This document shows, piece by piece, positions 9,422-17,386 of a stretch of DNA of 64,000 bases. The notes under the pieces were generated by a model. That model was not told the DNA's origin and searched no databases. It was given only the letters and a program-made list of their open reading frames with translations. The position numbers and the translations under genes were made by a program. Source of the DNA: Advenella kashmirensis WT001 (lineage in GTDB: Bacteria > Pseudomonadota > Gammaproteobacteria > Burkholderiales > Burkholderiaceae_B); the NCBI RefSeq assembly GCF_000219915.2, contig NC_017964.1, positions 1,426,001 to 1,490,000 on the forward strand. The letters run 5' to 3'. Position 1 is the first letter of the stretch; every line of letters starts with the position of its first letter.

Positions 9422-10327
9422 CTAATTTACCAATGTTTGCCCGACGAACAGCCAAAAGGGTATCGTGAGTACCGAAAGGACTGTCCCGATGGAAACAGCA
9501 GTTGCAACGCAGCGTCCGTCGCCGCCCATGCGGGCGGCCAGAATATAGGCGGCAGAAGCCGGTGGCAATGCGGCAAACAGAACGAGGATATTGGTCTCCA
9601 GCGGGGACAAGGCCAGCAAGAAGGCCAGTATCAGCGCAAATACCGGCATGGCAAGCAGCCGGATACCCAGAATCCAGGAAATGACAGCGCGATCCTGTCT
9701 GCCGCCGGCCAGGGAAAGACTGGCGCCCACGCACAGCAGCCCCAGCGGGATGGCGCTATTGCCCAATTTGGATAAGGTCATGTTCACAGTATTGTCCAGT
9801 CCGATGCCTGAGAAATTGAGCAATAGACCGGCCAGCGTAGCCAGAACCAAGGGGTTTTTCAGAATTTCCAGCCACACATTGGACCCTTGAAAGCGGGCCA
9901 GCGATTTCACAGCCAGAACATTGGCAATCGGCACCGAAAATCCCACCAGCACCGCCATAATGGCCTGTCCTTCACTGCCGGCAAGCGCCGCCGCCAGTGA
10001 AAATCCGATATAGGTATTGAAACGATAGGCGCATTGGGCCAGCGAAGCCAGCGCGATTGGCCTTGGCTTTAGCAGGGGGCGGGCCAGCCACGCGGCCAGG
10101 TAGCCGGCAAGACACAGCAGAATCGATACCGCCAGCAGACGACCTGCGGAGCTGGCAGAGATGGGCGTGAAGGCGATAGACTGAACCAGCAGTGCCGGAA
10201 ACAGGATGTAGTAGACGAGCTTTTCGGTATTGGTGAAAAATTCGCGGGAAAACTTCAGTTTGTGAAGCAGGACCCAGCCCAGCGCGACAATGAGACAGTC
10301 TGGGATGACGAGCAGGGCAATATGCAT
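9422..10327 (-). CDS. AEC family transporter (auxin efflux carrier fold)
   Basis: Inner-membrane secondary transporter of the AEC family (also called MdcF/MleP type), 301 aa. There are about ten hydrophobic segments arranged as two five-helix halves; the second half contains NSAIPLGLLCVGASLS, the conserved crossover-helix region, and LPPASAAYILAARMGGD. Family members move organic acids such as malate or malonate, but nothing nearby indicates the substrate: the gene is a single unit, divergent from xerD. Start ATG at 10327 gives MHIALLVIPDCLIVALGW, directly entering the first helix. Confidence 0.87.
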   Translation of the reverse strand: MHIALLVIPDCLIVALGWVLLHKLKFSREFFTNTEKLVYYILFPALLVQSIAFTPISASSAGRLLAVSILLCLAGYLAAWLARPLLKPRPIALASLAQCAYRFNTYIGFSLAAALAGSEGQAIMAVLVGFSVPIANVLAVKSLARFQGSNVWLEILKNPLVLATLAGLLLNFSGIGLDNTVNMTLSKLGNSAIPLGLLCVGASLSLAGGRQDRAVISWILGIRLLAMPVFALILAFLLALSPLETNILVLFAALPPASAAYILAARMGGDGRCVATAVSIGTVLSVLTIPFWLFVGQTLVN

Positions 10328-10430
10328 AGGAAAATCGTATTTGGATAGCGGAATTTAGGCTAGAATCAAATCATAGTTCAGAAAGCAACGGCGGTTTGCC
10401 ATTATCATTTTTTGTTGTGAATAAATACCC

Positions 10431-11348
10431 ATGCCAGATCAGCAAGTGGCGCCAGCCCACCAGCACACCATTGATCCATTTATTGATGCCTTGTGGCTGG
10501 AAGACGGGTTATCGCAGAATACGCTAGCGGCCTACCGCCAGGATCTCAAGGGGCTGGCCGATTTTCTGGCAAAGCGAAAACCGGCCAAAACCCTGCTGGA
10601 AACGACCAGGGATGACATTGAAGCCTGGTTCGCCGCCAGGCATGCCCACACCAAAGCTACCACCGCCAATCGTCGTTTGGCCACGCTCAAACGTTATTTT
10701 GCCTGGGCCATCCGTACCCATCAGATCAGTGAGGATCCGTGCCTGACGCTGCATTCGGCCCGCCAGCCGACGCGGTTTCCCAAAACCATGAGCGAGCAGC
10801 AGGTAGACCAGTTGCTGGAGGCGCCCAACATCCGGGATGCGCTGGGATTGCGCGACCGCGCCATGCTTGAAACCCTGTATGCGTCGGGCTTGCGGGTCAC
10901 TGAACTGGTTAGCCTGAAAGTGCTGCATTTAAGCCTGAACGAGAATGTTGTCCGGGTGGTCATGGGCAAGGGTGGCAAGGACCGGCTGGTCCCGGTGGGC
11001 GCCCAGGCTGCCTACTGGCTGGAACGCTATCTGAAAGAGGCGCGTCCCGATTTGCTGGGGCGGCGTCAGTCTGATGATTTGTTTCTGACTCGTCGCGCCA
11101 CTGGTATGACGCGCCAGGCGTTCTGGCAACTGATCAAGAAATATGCCCTGCAGGCAGACATTCATACGCCGCTGTCGCCACATACCCTGCGGCACGCCTT
11201 TGCCACGCATCTGCTCAATCACGGCGCAGACTTGCGTGTTGTGCAATTGCTGCTTGGGCATGCCGATATTTCCACCACCCAGATCTATACCCACGTAGCG
11301 CGGGAGCGGCTCAAGCAGTTACACGCGCAACACCATCCGCGGGCATAA
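10431..11348 (+). CDS. xerD: Site-specific tyrosine recombinase XerD
   Basis: With XerC, resolves chromosome dimers at dif beside the FtsK motor. 305 aa. The N-terminal SAM-like core-binding domain includes DALWLEDGLSQNTLAAYRQDL and ANRRLATLKRYFAWA. The catalytic domain carries Arg in ASGLRVTELVSL, Lys in GKGGKDRLVP, the H-x-x-R box in PHTLRHAFATHLLNHGADLR, His in LLGHADISTTQIY and the nucleophile Tyr in QIYTHVARERL. Start at ATG 10431 (MPDQQVAPAHQH). The single-gene chromosomal setting next to ordinary genes and the fit to XerD (not a phage integrase) support a housekeeping role. Confidence 0.93.
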   Translation: MPDQQVAPAHQHTIDPFIDALWLEDGLSQNTLAAYRQDLKGLADFLAKRKPAKTLLETTRDDIEAWFAARHAHTKATTANRRLATLKRYFAWAIRTHQISEDPCLTLHSARQPTRFPKTMSEQQVDQLLEAPNIRDALGLRDRAMLETLYASGLRVTELVSLKVLHLSLNENVVRVVMGKGGKDRLVPVGAQAAYWLERYLKEARPDLLGRRQSDDLFLTRRATGMTRQAFWQLIKKYALQADIHTPLSPHTLRHAFATHLLNHGADLRVVQLLLGHADISTTQIYTHVARERLKQLHAQHHPRA

Positions 11349-11418
11349 GCCGAAAGCCCAGGCAGTTGCAGTAGAATATCCGGTTCCATTAACAACAATA
11401 CACGTCAGTGAACCGGAT

Positions 11419-11919
11419 ATGGCTGCCAGCAAACACGTATCGGAAACGCCTGCTACCCAAATGTTGAAAAAACATAAAGTGGCTTATACCGAACACACTT
11501 ATGATTATATTGAGCATGGCGGCACCGCAGAAGCGGCGCGGCAATTGGGCATTGATGCGCATGCGGTGGTCAAGACCCTCATTCTGGAAGATGAACACGC
11601 CAAGCCGCACGTGATGCTGATGCACGGCGATTGCGAAGTGTCGATGAAAAACCTGGCGCGCCAGGCCAGCGTCAAGAGAATGCAGCCATGCCAGGCAGCG
11701 GTGGCGCCCCGGCATTCGGGGTACCAGATCGGCGGCACCTCGCCTTTCGGAACCCGCAAGCGAATGCCGGTGTGGGTGGAACAAAGTGTGCTGGATTTGC
11801 CGCAGATCTATATCAATGGCGGGCGACGCGGCTATCTGCTGGGAATGGATCCGCAAGTGCTGGTCACGCTATTGCAGGCAAACTCAGTGAACGTGGCCAA
11901 CGACGGGCGCGCCGCCTGA
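11419..11919 (+). CDS. ybaK: Cys-tRNA(Pro)/Cys-tRNA(Cys) deacylase YbaK-type
   Basis: Free-standing trans-editing domain that hydrolyses mischarged Cys-tRNA(Pro). 166 aa, whole-length YbaK/EbsC fold: TPATQMLKKHKVAYTEHTYDY, readable as QMLKKHKVAYTEHTY, then AARQLGIDAHAVVKTLIL, the catalytic-lysine stretch SMKNLARQASVKRMQPC, GYQIGGTSPFGTRKRMPVWV and YINGGRRGYLLGMDP. The GGTSPFG motif is diagnostic. Start at ATG 11419 (MAASKHVSETPATQ). It follows xerD by 70 bases and may share its transcript. Confidence 0.92.
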   Translation: MAASKHVSETPATQMLKKHKVAYTEHTYDYIEHGGTAEAARQLGIDAHAVVKTLILEDEHAKPHVMLMHGDCEVSMKNLARQASVKRMQPCQAAVAPRHSGYQIGGTSPFGTRKRMPVWVEQSVLDLPQIYINGGRRGYLLGMDPQVLVTLLQANSVNVANDGRAA

Positions 11920-12075
11920 ACGTTTCCTGGTGAGCGTGTGCACCGCGTTGTTTCCGCGAACATATTGATATGGCTGATGTGCAAGTTTGCAGATTCAAAG
12001 CGGCGTGCAGCAGCATTGTGGTTCACAGGCGATCTGAGCCAGCGCGCTACTTCGCAAGCGTTGCGTCGTACCGGC

Positions 12076-12300
12076 TCAATGGCGCCGGATGACAGTGCGT
12101 GCATTGATTTCGTCCCAGAACGATTTGCCGCAAAGCGTGCAGCGTTCTTCGTAGCTGGGATCGCACAGGATTTCGGTAATTTCGCGTGCATCCGGATACG
12201 ATTGCGCAACGTCTCCTGCGCATTCATTGCAAACCAATGCATTCAGATAATAATCTTCATGTTGCGGCTCTCTGCGCTTGCGGATGGCGTAGTGTTTCAT
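12076..12300 (-). CDS. Small protein with two CxxC pairs, unknown function
   Basis: A 74-codon reading frame starting at ATG 12300 behind a good ribosome site (GGGGA, six bases upstream). It begins MKHYAIRKRREPQHEDYYLN and has two CxxC pairs, LVCNECAG and RCTLCGKSFWDE, about 31 residues apart. That spacing suits one zinc-binding ribbon or treble clef. No signal peptide or membrane segment. I do not recognise the family. The 150 bases between ybaK and this gene, and the 340 bases from its start to the tRNA, show no other gene I can support. Confidence 0.55.
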   Translation of the reverse strand: MKHYAIRKRREPQHEDYYLNALVCNECAGDVAQSYPDAREITEILCDPSYEERCTLCGKSFWDEINARTVIRRH

Positions 12301-12643
12301 GACAGTTCCCCGACCGGTCATAACGCCAAATTAATACTACAAAGATGATGCCGTTGAAAAGCAGGGTTTGTACTAGTTATGCCTGGCCTGAGCGCCGTCG
12401 TCACTGCGGTGTCAGGGGAAATATCGGCGCCCGGCTGTTGAAACGGCAGCACGCGTTGCCAATCCAACCAAGTAGCTTGCCCTTGGGAATGGGTGCCCTT
12501 ATTCAGTGTATTGCCAGTGGCGCCGTTCACCAGACTGATCGGCGCCTTTGTCATGGGTATTGATTTTTTATTGGGACTTGCACCGACCACCAAGTCCATA
12601 ATCCACCTGATTTGGCATATAATGCTGGGTGCTTTTAAGCGTT

Positions 12644-12717
12644 CTCGCCGTAGTTAAATGGATATAACCGACCCCTCCTAAGGCCAATTACAGGTTCGAT
12701 TCCTGTCGGCGAGGCCA
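12644..12717 (+). tRNA. tRNA-Arg (anticodon CCT), one base short in anticodon stem
   Basis: Cloverleaf: acceptor CTCGCCG pairs with CGGCGAG, discriminator G and encoded CCA at 12715-12717; D arm GTTA/TAAC; T arm ACAGG/CCTGT with loop TTCGATT; anticodon loop CTCCTAA gives CCT. The anticodon stem is defective as written: GACCC on the 5' side against only GGCC before the variable loop AATT. Relative to the E. coli argW layout this is one base short, most simply a GGG read as GG at 12682-12683. One A-C mismatch would remain. It could be a sequencing error or a degraded copy; the downstream 300 bases are AT-richer than the neighbours and hold no gene until 13051. Confidence 0.72.
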
Positions 12718-13050
12718 CTAATCTTTGTTTGATTTAGTGCAAACATAATTGTTTACAAAAACCGACACATTAATGGGTCATGGTTGGTGAATATATGTAA
12801 CCTCCCATTCTCTCTATATGGCTAAGCCTGGGTACACTCGTCTAAGGGTTTATTGAGCTCATAATTCTAAGAAAAACATGGCATACCCACTTATCGGCAT
12901 TGGACATTATTAATGATGTGAAGCGAATTGGCATGGTTACAACTGCGATATGCACGTACCAGCGCTTTTAGCCGGATTGCGGAATCGTTAAGGACAAGAC
13001 AAGCGGCATGGCTTAAAATGGTACATCGCTAATCACCTGGAGAATGGCAC

Positions 13051-13194
13051 ATGAACAACGACACTGACTTTGACACCGCGCTGGATAATATTGATTTTGA
13101 TGCGATCGAAAAGAAAAATGCCGAGCTCATCAAAAAGATGGATGAAAACCTGCCTGAAGCAGATGACGACTGCGGAGATGCCTGCAAGATCTAG
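13051..13194 (+). CDS. 47-residue acidic protein, unknown function
   Basis: Short frame with ATG at 13051, a ribosome site GGAG eight bases upstream and a strong intrinsic terminator 18 bases after the stop. The product is strongly acidic: it begins MNNDTDFDTALDNIDFDAIE, has a central amphipathic stretch rich in K and E, and ends in a Cys-containing tail DDDCGDACKI with a CxxxC pair. The upstream 330 bases (12718-13050) contain no other feature I can name apart from its presumed promoter. The complete transcription unit around it argues for a real gene. No family recognised. Confidence 0.6.
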   Translation: MNNDTDFDTALDNIDFDAIEKKNAELIKKMDENLPEADDDCGDACKI

Positions 13195-13211
13195 GTGTGT
13201 TCAATGCCAGT

Positions 13212-13243
13212 AAAAAACGACGCTATGTGGCGTCGTTTTTTTT
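13212..13243 (+). terminator. Intrinsic terminator after the 47-codon gene
   Basis: Stem AAAACGACGC / GCGTCGTTTT with a six-base loop (TATGTG) followed by a run of Ts. Preceded by As, so it can also act on the minus strand, though no minus-strand gene ends here. Confidence 0.88.
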
Positions 13244-13327
13244 GTACCTTAATGGTGTACACCAACTGGATTGTGTTCTGGAAAAGGCCCAATAGTGATT
13301 ATTGGGCCCGCAATTGTAGGCCCGCAA

Positions 13328-13645
13328 TCATAGGCCCAATAGAACGCCAACGCCAATAATCGCCAGCACCAGCGCCGCAATCGCGGTATAGATATAGTCG
13401 CGTGCGTGCGCGAACATCACCAGCATGAGTGCGACGCGGATGATTGGCAGCAGCACGAAGATCACCACACCAAATTTGATTAGTGCATAGCCCGTCTGGG
13501 CCAGGCCAGGGGTATTGCCCATCTGCGCCAGGGCGCCAAGGACAATGCCGGTCATAATCACAACAGAGGCGACCAGCGTGCCATACCAAAGCAGGCCTGC
13601 GATGATGCCGTCGTGACGGTCCGGCTTGCTGCTCAATGGATTCAT
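13328..13645 (-). CDS. DUF1634 family membrane protein
   Basis: About 105 aa from ATG 13645, which overlaps the TSUP stop as ATGA (an ATG at 13660 is also in frame). Three hydrophobic segments: GLLWYGTLVASVVIMTGIVL, a middle one with FGVVIFVLLPIIRVALMLVM and a C-terminal IAALVLAIIGVGVLLGL. The RVALMLVMFAHARDYIYT stretch is typical of DUF1634, proteins usually encoded next to TauE/SafE permeases, as here. It is probably an accessory membrane subunit of the permease; its biochemical role is not known. Confidence 0.82.
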   Translation of the reverse strand: MNPLSSKPDRHDGIIAGLLWYGTLVASVVIMTGIVLGALAQMGNTPGLAQTGYALIKFGVVIFVLLPIIRVALMLVMFAHARDYIYTAIAALVLAIIGVGVLLGL

Positions 13646-14502
13646 AAGCCTGTTTCCCAAAGGTTGATGCCCAGTGCACTAAACATCATTTGGATTGCAA
13701 GTGCAATAAGAATAACGGCAAACAGAATGCGCAGCTTGTCGGCGGGCAGTCCCATCAGCAGGCGGGCGCCGGCCAATGCGCCGACAACAGAACCGAGTGC
13801 CACGGGGCCGGCGATGTTCATGTCAATGTCGCCACGAACAAGATAGGCACCACCACTTGCTGCCGCAGTGACGCCAATCATAAAGTTGGAGGTTGCCGAT
13901 GATACCTTGATGGGCAGTCGCAAGGCAGTATCCATTGCTGGAATTTTCAACACGCCGGAACCAATGCCCAACAGGGCGGAGATCACGCCGGCGCCATACA
14001 TCAGGGAAAGACCCAAGGGAACCCGGGCCACCTGATAGGCCACATCCTTGCCCAGTTGGCGATCAGGAAAGGTGGAGTGTAAGCCCAGCCGGCTCGCCCA
14101 GCTTTGTGGATCGGGTGTGATGGCCAGGGCCGGGTCGCGGCGCCGCGCCATCATTTGCTGCGCTGACAGAACCAGAATGACTGCGAAAAGCCCGTAGAGT
14201 ACCGGCGTTGGAATCACGCCTATCAACAGCACGCCGGTAATCGCGCCAAGCGTGGTTGCTGTCTCCAGGACAATGGCAAGCCGGATGTTGGTCAGCCGTC
14301 CTTTAAGAAACGGCGCGGCACTGCCGCAAGAGCAGGCAATGACAGACACAATACTGGCCGCGATCGCAACGTGGATGTCCACGCCGAAGGCGATAATAAG
14401 TATGGGCACAATGAAAATGCCACTCGCCATACCCAGCATGCCGCCCAGCAGGCTGGCGCCAAACGCAGCAGCAAATAACCAGAACAGGGTTGTTATATCC
14501 AT
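13642..14502 (-). CDS. TSUP (TauE/SafE) family sulfur/organo-anion permease
   Basis: Inner-membrane permease of the sulfite exporter TauE/SafE family, 286 aa from ATG 14502 (MDITTLFWLFAAAFGASLLG). It has about eight helices in two repeats, with the repeat motifs GMLGMASGIFIVPILIIAFG in the first half and GIGSGVLKIPAMDTALRLP in the second, followed by ATSNFMIGVTAAASG. Family members move sulfite, sulfonates, sulfoacetate or related C2-C3 anions. It sits between a UTRA-domain GntR regulator and a DUF1634 protein in one operon, so its substrate or a derivative is probably the GntR effector. The substrate is not determinable here. Confidence 0.88.
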   Translation of the reverse strand: MDITTLFWLFAAAFGASLLGGMLGMASGIFIVPILIIAFGVDIHVAIAASIVSVIACSCGSAAPFLKGRLTNIRLAIVLETATTLGAITGVLLIGVIPTPVLYGLFAVILVLSAQQMMARRRDPALAITPDPQSWASRLGLHSTFPDRQLGKDVAYQVARVPLGLSLMYGAGVISALLGIGSGVLKIPAMDTALRLPIKVSSATSNFMIGVTAAASGGAYLVRGDIDMNIAGPVALGSVVGALAGARLLMGLPADKLRILFAVILIALAIQMMFSALGINLWETGL

Positions 14503-14518
14503 GTTTGCACAGCCCTTT

Positions 14519-15250
14519 TCAGCGCGAACGCCGCGATAACTGGGTGGCAAAGCGGATGGCGTCCCCCCTGTAATACAGTTTTTCGTAATCGACGGGTCGT
14601 TCTCCCGTGCTATAGGAGGTGCGTTCAATCAGAAAAATCGGGGCGCCGACTGCAATATTGAGGGCTTGTGCAACATGCGGCTCTGCTATCACGGCCTCCA
14701 GCTGATAGCTCGCCTCGATCAGCGGCAGGGCATATTTGTTTTCAAGCAGAGCGAAGATAGGTTCCACTTCCAGGTTGTTGCTGACCACTTTGTTGCCAAT
14801 CTCCAGGGGTAGATAGGTTTCGTCAAATGACATGGGAATGCCGTCAGCAAGGCGAACGCGCTCAATCCGATAGACTTGCGTGCCAGGGGCCATCTGCAGG
14901 GCCTGGGCCGTTTTCTCGTCAGCGGAAATGATGCGTTTATCCAGCAGGCGTGAGGTCGGATGGCGGCCTAATACCACCATATCTTCGGCAAAGCCGGTCA
15001 GCTCGGTCAGGGCTTGCGTGATCTTGGGATGGGTCACGAAGGTTCCCTTGCCGCGGCGAATCTCCACCAAGCCACGGGCCACGAGATTATCGATAGCCTT
15101 GCGGATCGTGGTTCGGCTCATCTGAAAGCGGCCGATCAGTTGCTCTTCCGTTGGCAACTGCGTTCCGGCGCCAAGCTGGCCGCTGGAAATCTCTGCCGCC
15201 AGCGCTGCTTCAATTTTTGCGTATAGCGGGGTAGTGTCGATCTGTGTCAT
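14519..15250 (-). CDS. GntR family regulator with UTRA ligand domain (HutC subfamily)
   Basis: Transcription factor of about 243 aa. The N-terminal winged helix (residues about 5-72) includes PLYAKIEAALAAEISSGQL, PTEEQLIGRFQMSRTTIRKA as the recognition region, and GLVEIRRGKGTFV as the wing. The rest is the UTRA effector domain: YRIERVRLADGIPMSFDETY, YLPLEIGNKV, IFLIERTSYS, PVDYEKLYYRGDAIRF. Start ATG 15250 (MTQIDTTPLYAK); another ATG at 15262 adds four residues. A perfect 22-bp palindrome lies immediately upstream, indicating autoregulation. First gene of the operon with the TSUP permease and DUF1634 gene. Confidence 0.9.
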   Translation of the reverse strand: MTQIDTTPLYAKIEAALAAEISSGQLGAGTQLPTEEQLIGRFQMSRTTIRKAIDNLVARGLVEIRRGKGTFVTHPKITQALTELTGFAEDMVVLGRHPTSRLLDKRIISADEKTAQALQMAPGTQVYRIERVRLADGIPMSFDETYLPLEIGNKVVSNNLEVEPIFALLENKYALPLIEASYQLEAVIAEPHVAQALNIAVGAPIFLIERTSYSTGERPVDYEKLYYRGDAIRFATQLSRRSR

Positions 15251-15262
15251 AAATGACATCAT

Positions 15263-15284
15263 GACATCATGACGTCATGATGTC
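15263..15284. promoter_or_regulatory. Perfect 22-bp palindromic operator upstream of gntR
   Basis: Positions 15263-15284 form a perfect palindrome, half-site GACATCATGAC. A second copy of the sequence TGACATCA abuts it at 15254-15261, giving direct plus inverted repeats right at the gntR start. This is the size and position expected of an autoregulatory GntR/HutC operator. Binding itself is inferred. Confidence 0.75.
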
Positions 15285-15436
15285 CAGAAAAATTACCGAA
15301 GTTATTTTTCGTGTGTATTTCAAATGTATTAATGACGACATGACTCCTCCTGCTGAATTGCCGTCTGCCGCCCGAGTGTACGACAACAAAAAATGCAATA
15401 GGCGATCAGAGATGCTTATCGGCCAATGGCGGATAG

Positions 15437-15913
15437 TCAGATTGCGGCGCCCGTTTTCCGTGGCAGGCGACGCTCGACGGGCGATGACTGGATGATGGAC
15501 GTATTGGTCATTGAATAAGGAATTAACTGGTCAATCAGGCGTTCCAGCCCTTCGATGGACTCGACATGCGCTCGAGCGATAAAGCAGTCTTCGCCCGTGA
15601 TGCGATCACATTCGGCAATTTCAGGGATGTCTTTCAGAAGCTGCGCGACGCGTTGCAACTGGCCCGGAATAGGCCGAATGCGCAGCCAGGCCGCGATTGG
15701 CAGGCCCAGGGCTTTGGGATTTATCTTAAGGGTGTAGCCTTCGATCAGGCCGGCATCTTCCAGCCTTTTTATTCGTTCCGAAACGCTTGGCGGCGATAGT
15801 CCCACAAGACGGGCCAGTTCGGCTGTTGCCGTTCTTGCGTCCATTACCAGCGCGTCGATCAACAGCAAATCAGTGCGGTCAAGCTTTCCATTTTGATATT
15901 TAAGGCGTTTCAT
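15437..15913 (-). CDS. Lrp/AsnC family transcriptional regulator
   Basis: 158 aa. An N-terminal winged helix-turn-helix (residues about 10-60: LDRTDLLLIDALVMDARTAT region, LARLVGLSPPSVSERIKRLE, GLIEGYTLKINP) is followed by the RAM effector domain (CDRITGEDCFIARAHVESIE, LERLIDQLIPYSMTNTSIIQ). The GEDCFI segment is typical of amino-acid sensing members. It is divergent from an EamA-type exporter gene about 100 bases away and is likely its regulator, as in other Lrp/amino-acid exporter pairs. Confidence 0.9.
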   Translation of the reverse strand: MKRLKYQNGKLDRTDLLLIDALVMDARTATAELARLVGLSPPSVSERIKRLEDAGLIEGYTLKINPKALGLPIAAWLRIRPIPGQLQRVAQLLKDIPEIAECDRITGEDCFIARAHVESIEGLERLIDQLIPYSMTNTSIIQSSPVERRLPRKTGAAI

Positions 15914-16014
15914 AAAATAAACCTTCTTTTGTAACGAAATTGGCCATATGTGGCTTTTGTTTTGTATTCATTTGACCGCTCCAGTCTCGCATAATAAGGA
16001 CAAAGGAGCAAACA

Positions 16015-16983
16015 ATGAAGCCACTGCATCTATCACACTTATCATTGACTCAGGTCGCTCGCTTTGTACCCCCCACGGCCTGGTTCGGTGTCAGCGCAAT
16101 CTTTCATTATCTGGGGCCCTCATTTGCAGTGCTTCTGTTTCCGTCCATCGGCGTATTGGGTGTCGCCTGGTTCAGAATCGCGTCGGCGGCGTTGATTTTC
16201 GCACCGGTCACGCGGCCATGGAAGACCTGGCGGCAGGCTGATGGGAGAACGCGATTATTGCTGATCGGACTGGGGGTTTGCCTGGCGGTGATGAACACTG
16301 CCTTTTATCTGGCGCTGGATCGCCTGCCGATGAGTCTTGTTGCGGCCATGGAGTTTGGCGGCACGATCGCTGTCGCGCTCTATGGCCTGCGATCGCGACG
16401 CAACCTTTCGGCGCTGGTGCTGGCCGTTCTTGGCATCGTCATACTGATTGACATAAAGTGGGCCACCGATTTGCCAGGGCTTTGTTGGGCGGCATTGAAT
16501 GCGACTCTGTTTGTCATCTATATTGTTCTGGGTCACAAGGCTGCAGCGGGTGGCGCCAGCAATGGTGTTGAATATCTTGGTGCAGCAATGGCTATTGCAT
16601 TTGTCATTGTGATGCCGATTGGCATCATCCAGGCTGTGGCGGCGTTTGGCGCGCCGGAACTCGTGTTGGCAGGCATCGCAGTTGGCTTGTGCTCTTCGGT
16701 GGTTCCTTATGTTGCCGATCAGATGGCAATGTCGCGTTTGCCTCGCGCCACCTTTGCCCTGTATCTGGCTATCCTGCCGGCCACTGCGACCCTTATTGCT
16801 GCCATCATGCTTGCACAGGTACCAACATTGCAGGATATCGTTGGCATTGCGCTTGTGATGATCGCCATTGCAATACACAAGCCACCACGATCCGCCACAG
16901 ATGCCGGTCACATGAGCGGCGGGACGGACGATGACTGCACGACAATGCAGCCTCGTCAGAAAAAGAGCGGCGCAGCAGGGTAG
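16015..16983 (+). CDS. EamA/DMT family exporter (RhtA-like)
   Basis: 322 aa, ten predicted membrane helices in two EamA repeats, with a hydrophilic Cys/Asp-containing tail of about 35 residues. Characteristic stretches: AFYLALDRLPMSLVAAMEF, LGIVILIDIKWATDLPG and VPYVADQMAMSRLPRATFAL, the last typical of the RhtA threonine/homoserine exporter subgroup. The adjacent divergent Lrp-type regulator supports amino-acid efflux, but the specific substrate is inferred. Start ATG 16015 follows GGAGCAAACA. The long tail after helix ten differs from RhtA and may be slightly affected by sequence errors. Confidence 0.85.
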   Translation: MKPLHLSHLSLTQVARFVPPTAWFGVSAIFHYLGPSFAVLLFPSIGVLGVAWFRIASAALIFAPVTRPWKTWRQADGRTRLLLIGLGVCLAVMNTAFYLALDRLPMSLVAAMEFGGTIAVALYGLRSRRNLSALVLAVLGIVILIDIKWATDLPGLCWAALNATLFVIYIVLGHKAAAGGASNGVEYLGAAMAIAFVIVMPIGIIQAVAAFGAPELVLAGIAVGLCSSVVPYVADQMAMSRLPRATFALYLAILPATATLIAAIMLAQVPTLQDIVGIALVMIAIAIHKPPRSATDAGHMSGGTDDDCTTMQPRQKKSGAAG

Positions 16984-17071
16984 CGAGTGGCCACCGATGC
17001 CAGGGGTCAGCCAGCGGCAAAATCAGTGAGTGAGCGATCAGTGGCGTGTATTAAAGGACAGTCCGAGGCTG

Positions 17072-17386
17072 TTATGCAGGCTTGTTTGTTGTGCTGGCAT
17101 CGTCGCCTGCATCATAAACGCCGTCCGGGTCGGCAATCAGTTTATGGAACTGCCCGCCTTGGGCCACCAGCATTTCAAAATGGGTTTTCCCGTCGTGCAG
17201 CCGCGGCGTGAGCAGCACCACTTTGCCCTGTGTTTTTTCTTCGATATCGCGAACAATTTCGGTCAGGCCCTGCACGGTCCGGCACTTGCGACGCTGATCA
17301 TCGTCCTGGATGCCGGCGGCAAACGCACCATAGCTCAATTGCGCCGCGAGCGAGGACAGAACCAGCTTGAGCAGTACATCTTTCAT
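17072..17386 (-). CDS. Small secreted protein, PepSY-like
   Basis: 104 aa from ATG 17386 with a strong ribosome site (AAGGAG seven bases upstream). A signal peptide (MKDVLLKLVLSSLAAQLSYG, cleavage after AFA) is followed by a mature part with QDDDQRRKCRTVQGLTEIVRD and LHDGKTHFEMLVAQGGQFHK. The helix-then-strands pattern resembles a single PepSY-type domain, but I am not certain. A single Cys remains in the mature part. Probably periplasmic. The 520 bases between its start and 17905 contain only low-quality frames on the minus strand that I do not accept as genes. Confidence 0.65.
   Translation of the reverse strand: MKDVLLKLVLSSLAAQLSYGAFAAGIQDDDQRRKCRTVQGLTEIVRDIEEKTQGKVVLLTPRLHDGKTHFEMLVAQGGQFHKLIADPDGVYDAGDDASTTNKPA

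Noticed and set aside
10431..11348. Phage or integron integrase near a tRNA gene
   Set aside because: All features fit housekeeping XerD, the tRNA is 1.3 kb away, and no other mobile genes are present.
12318..12599. 93-codon minus-strand frame before the tRNA
   Set aside because: Overlaps the upstream region of the CxxC protein, no ribosome site or recognisable feature; left as unassigned sequence.
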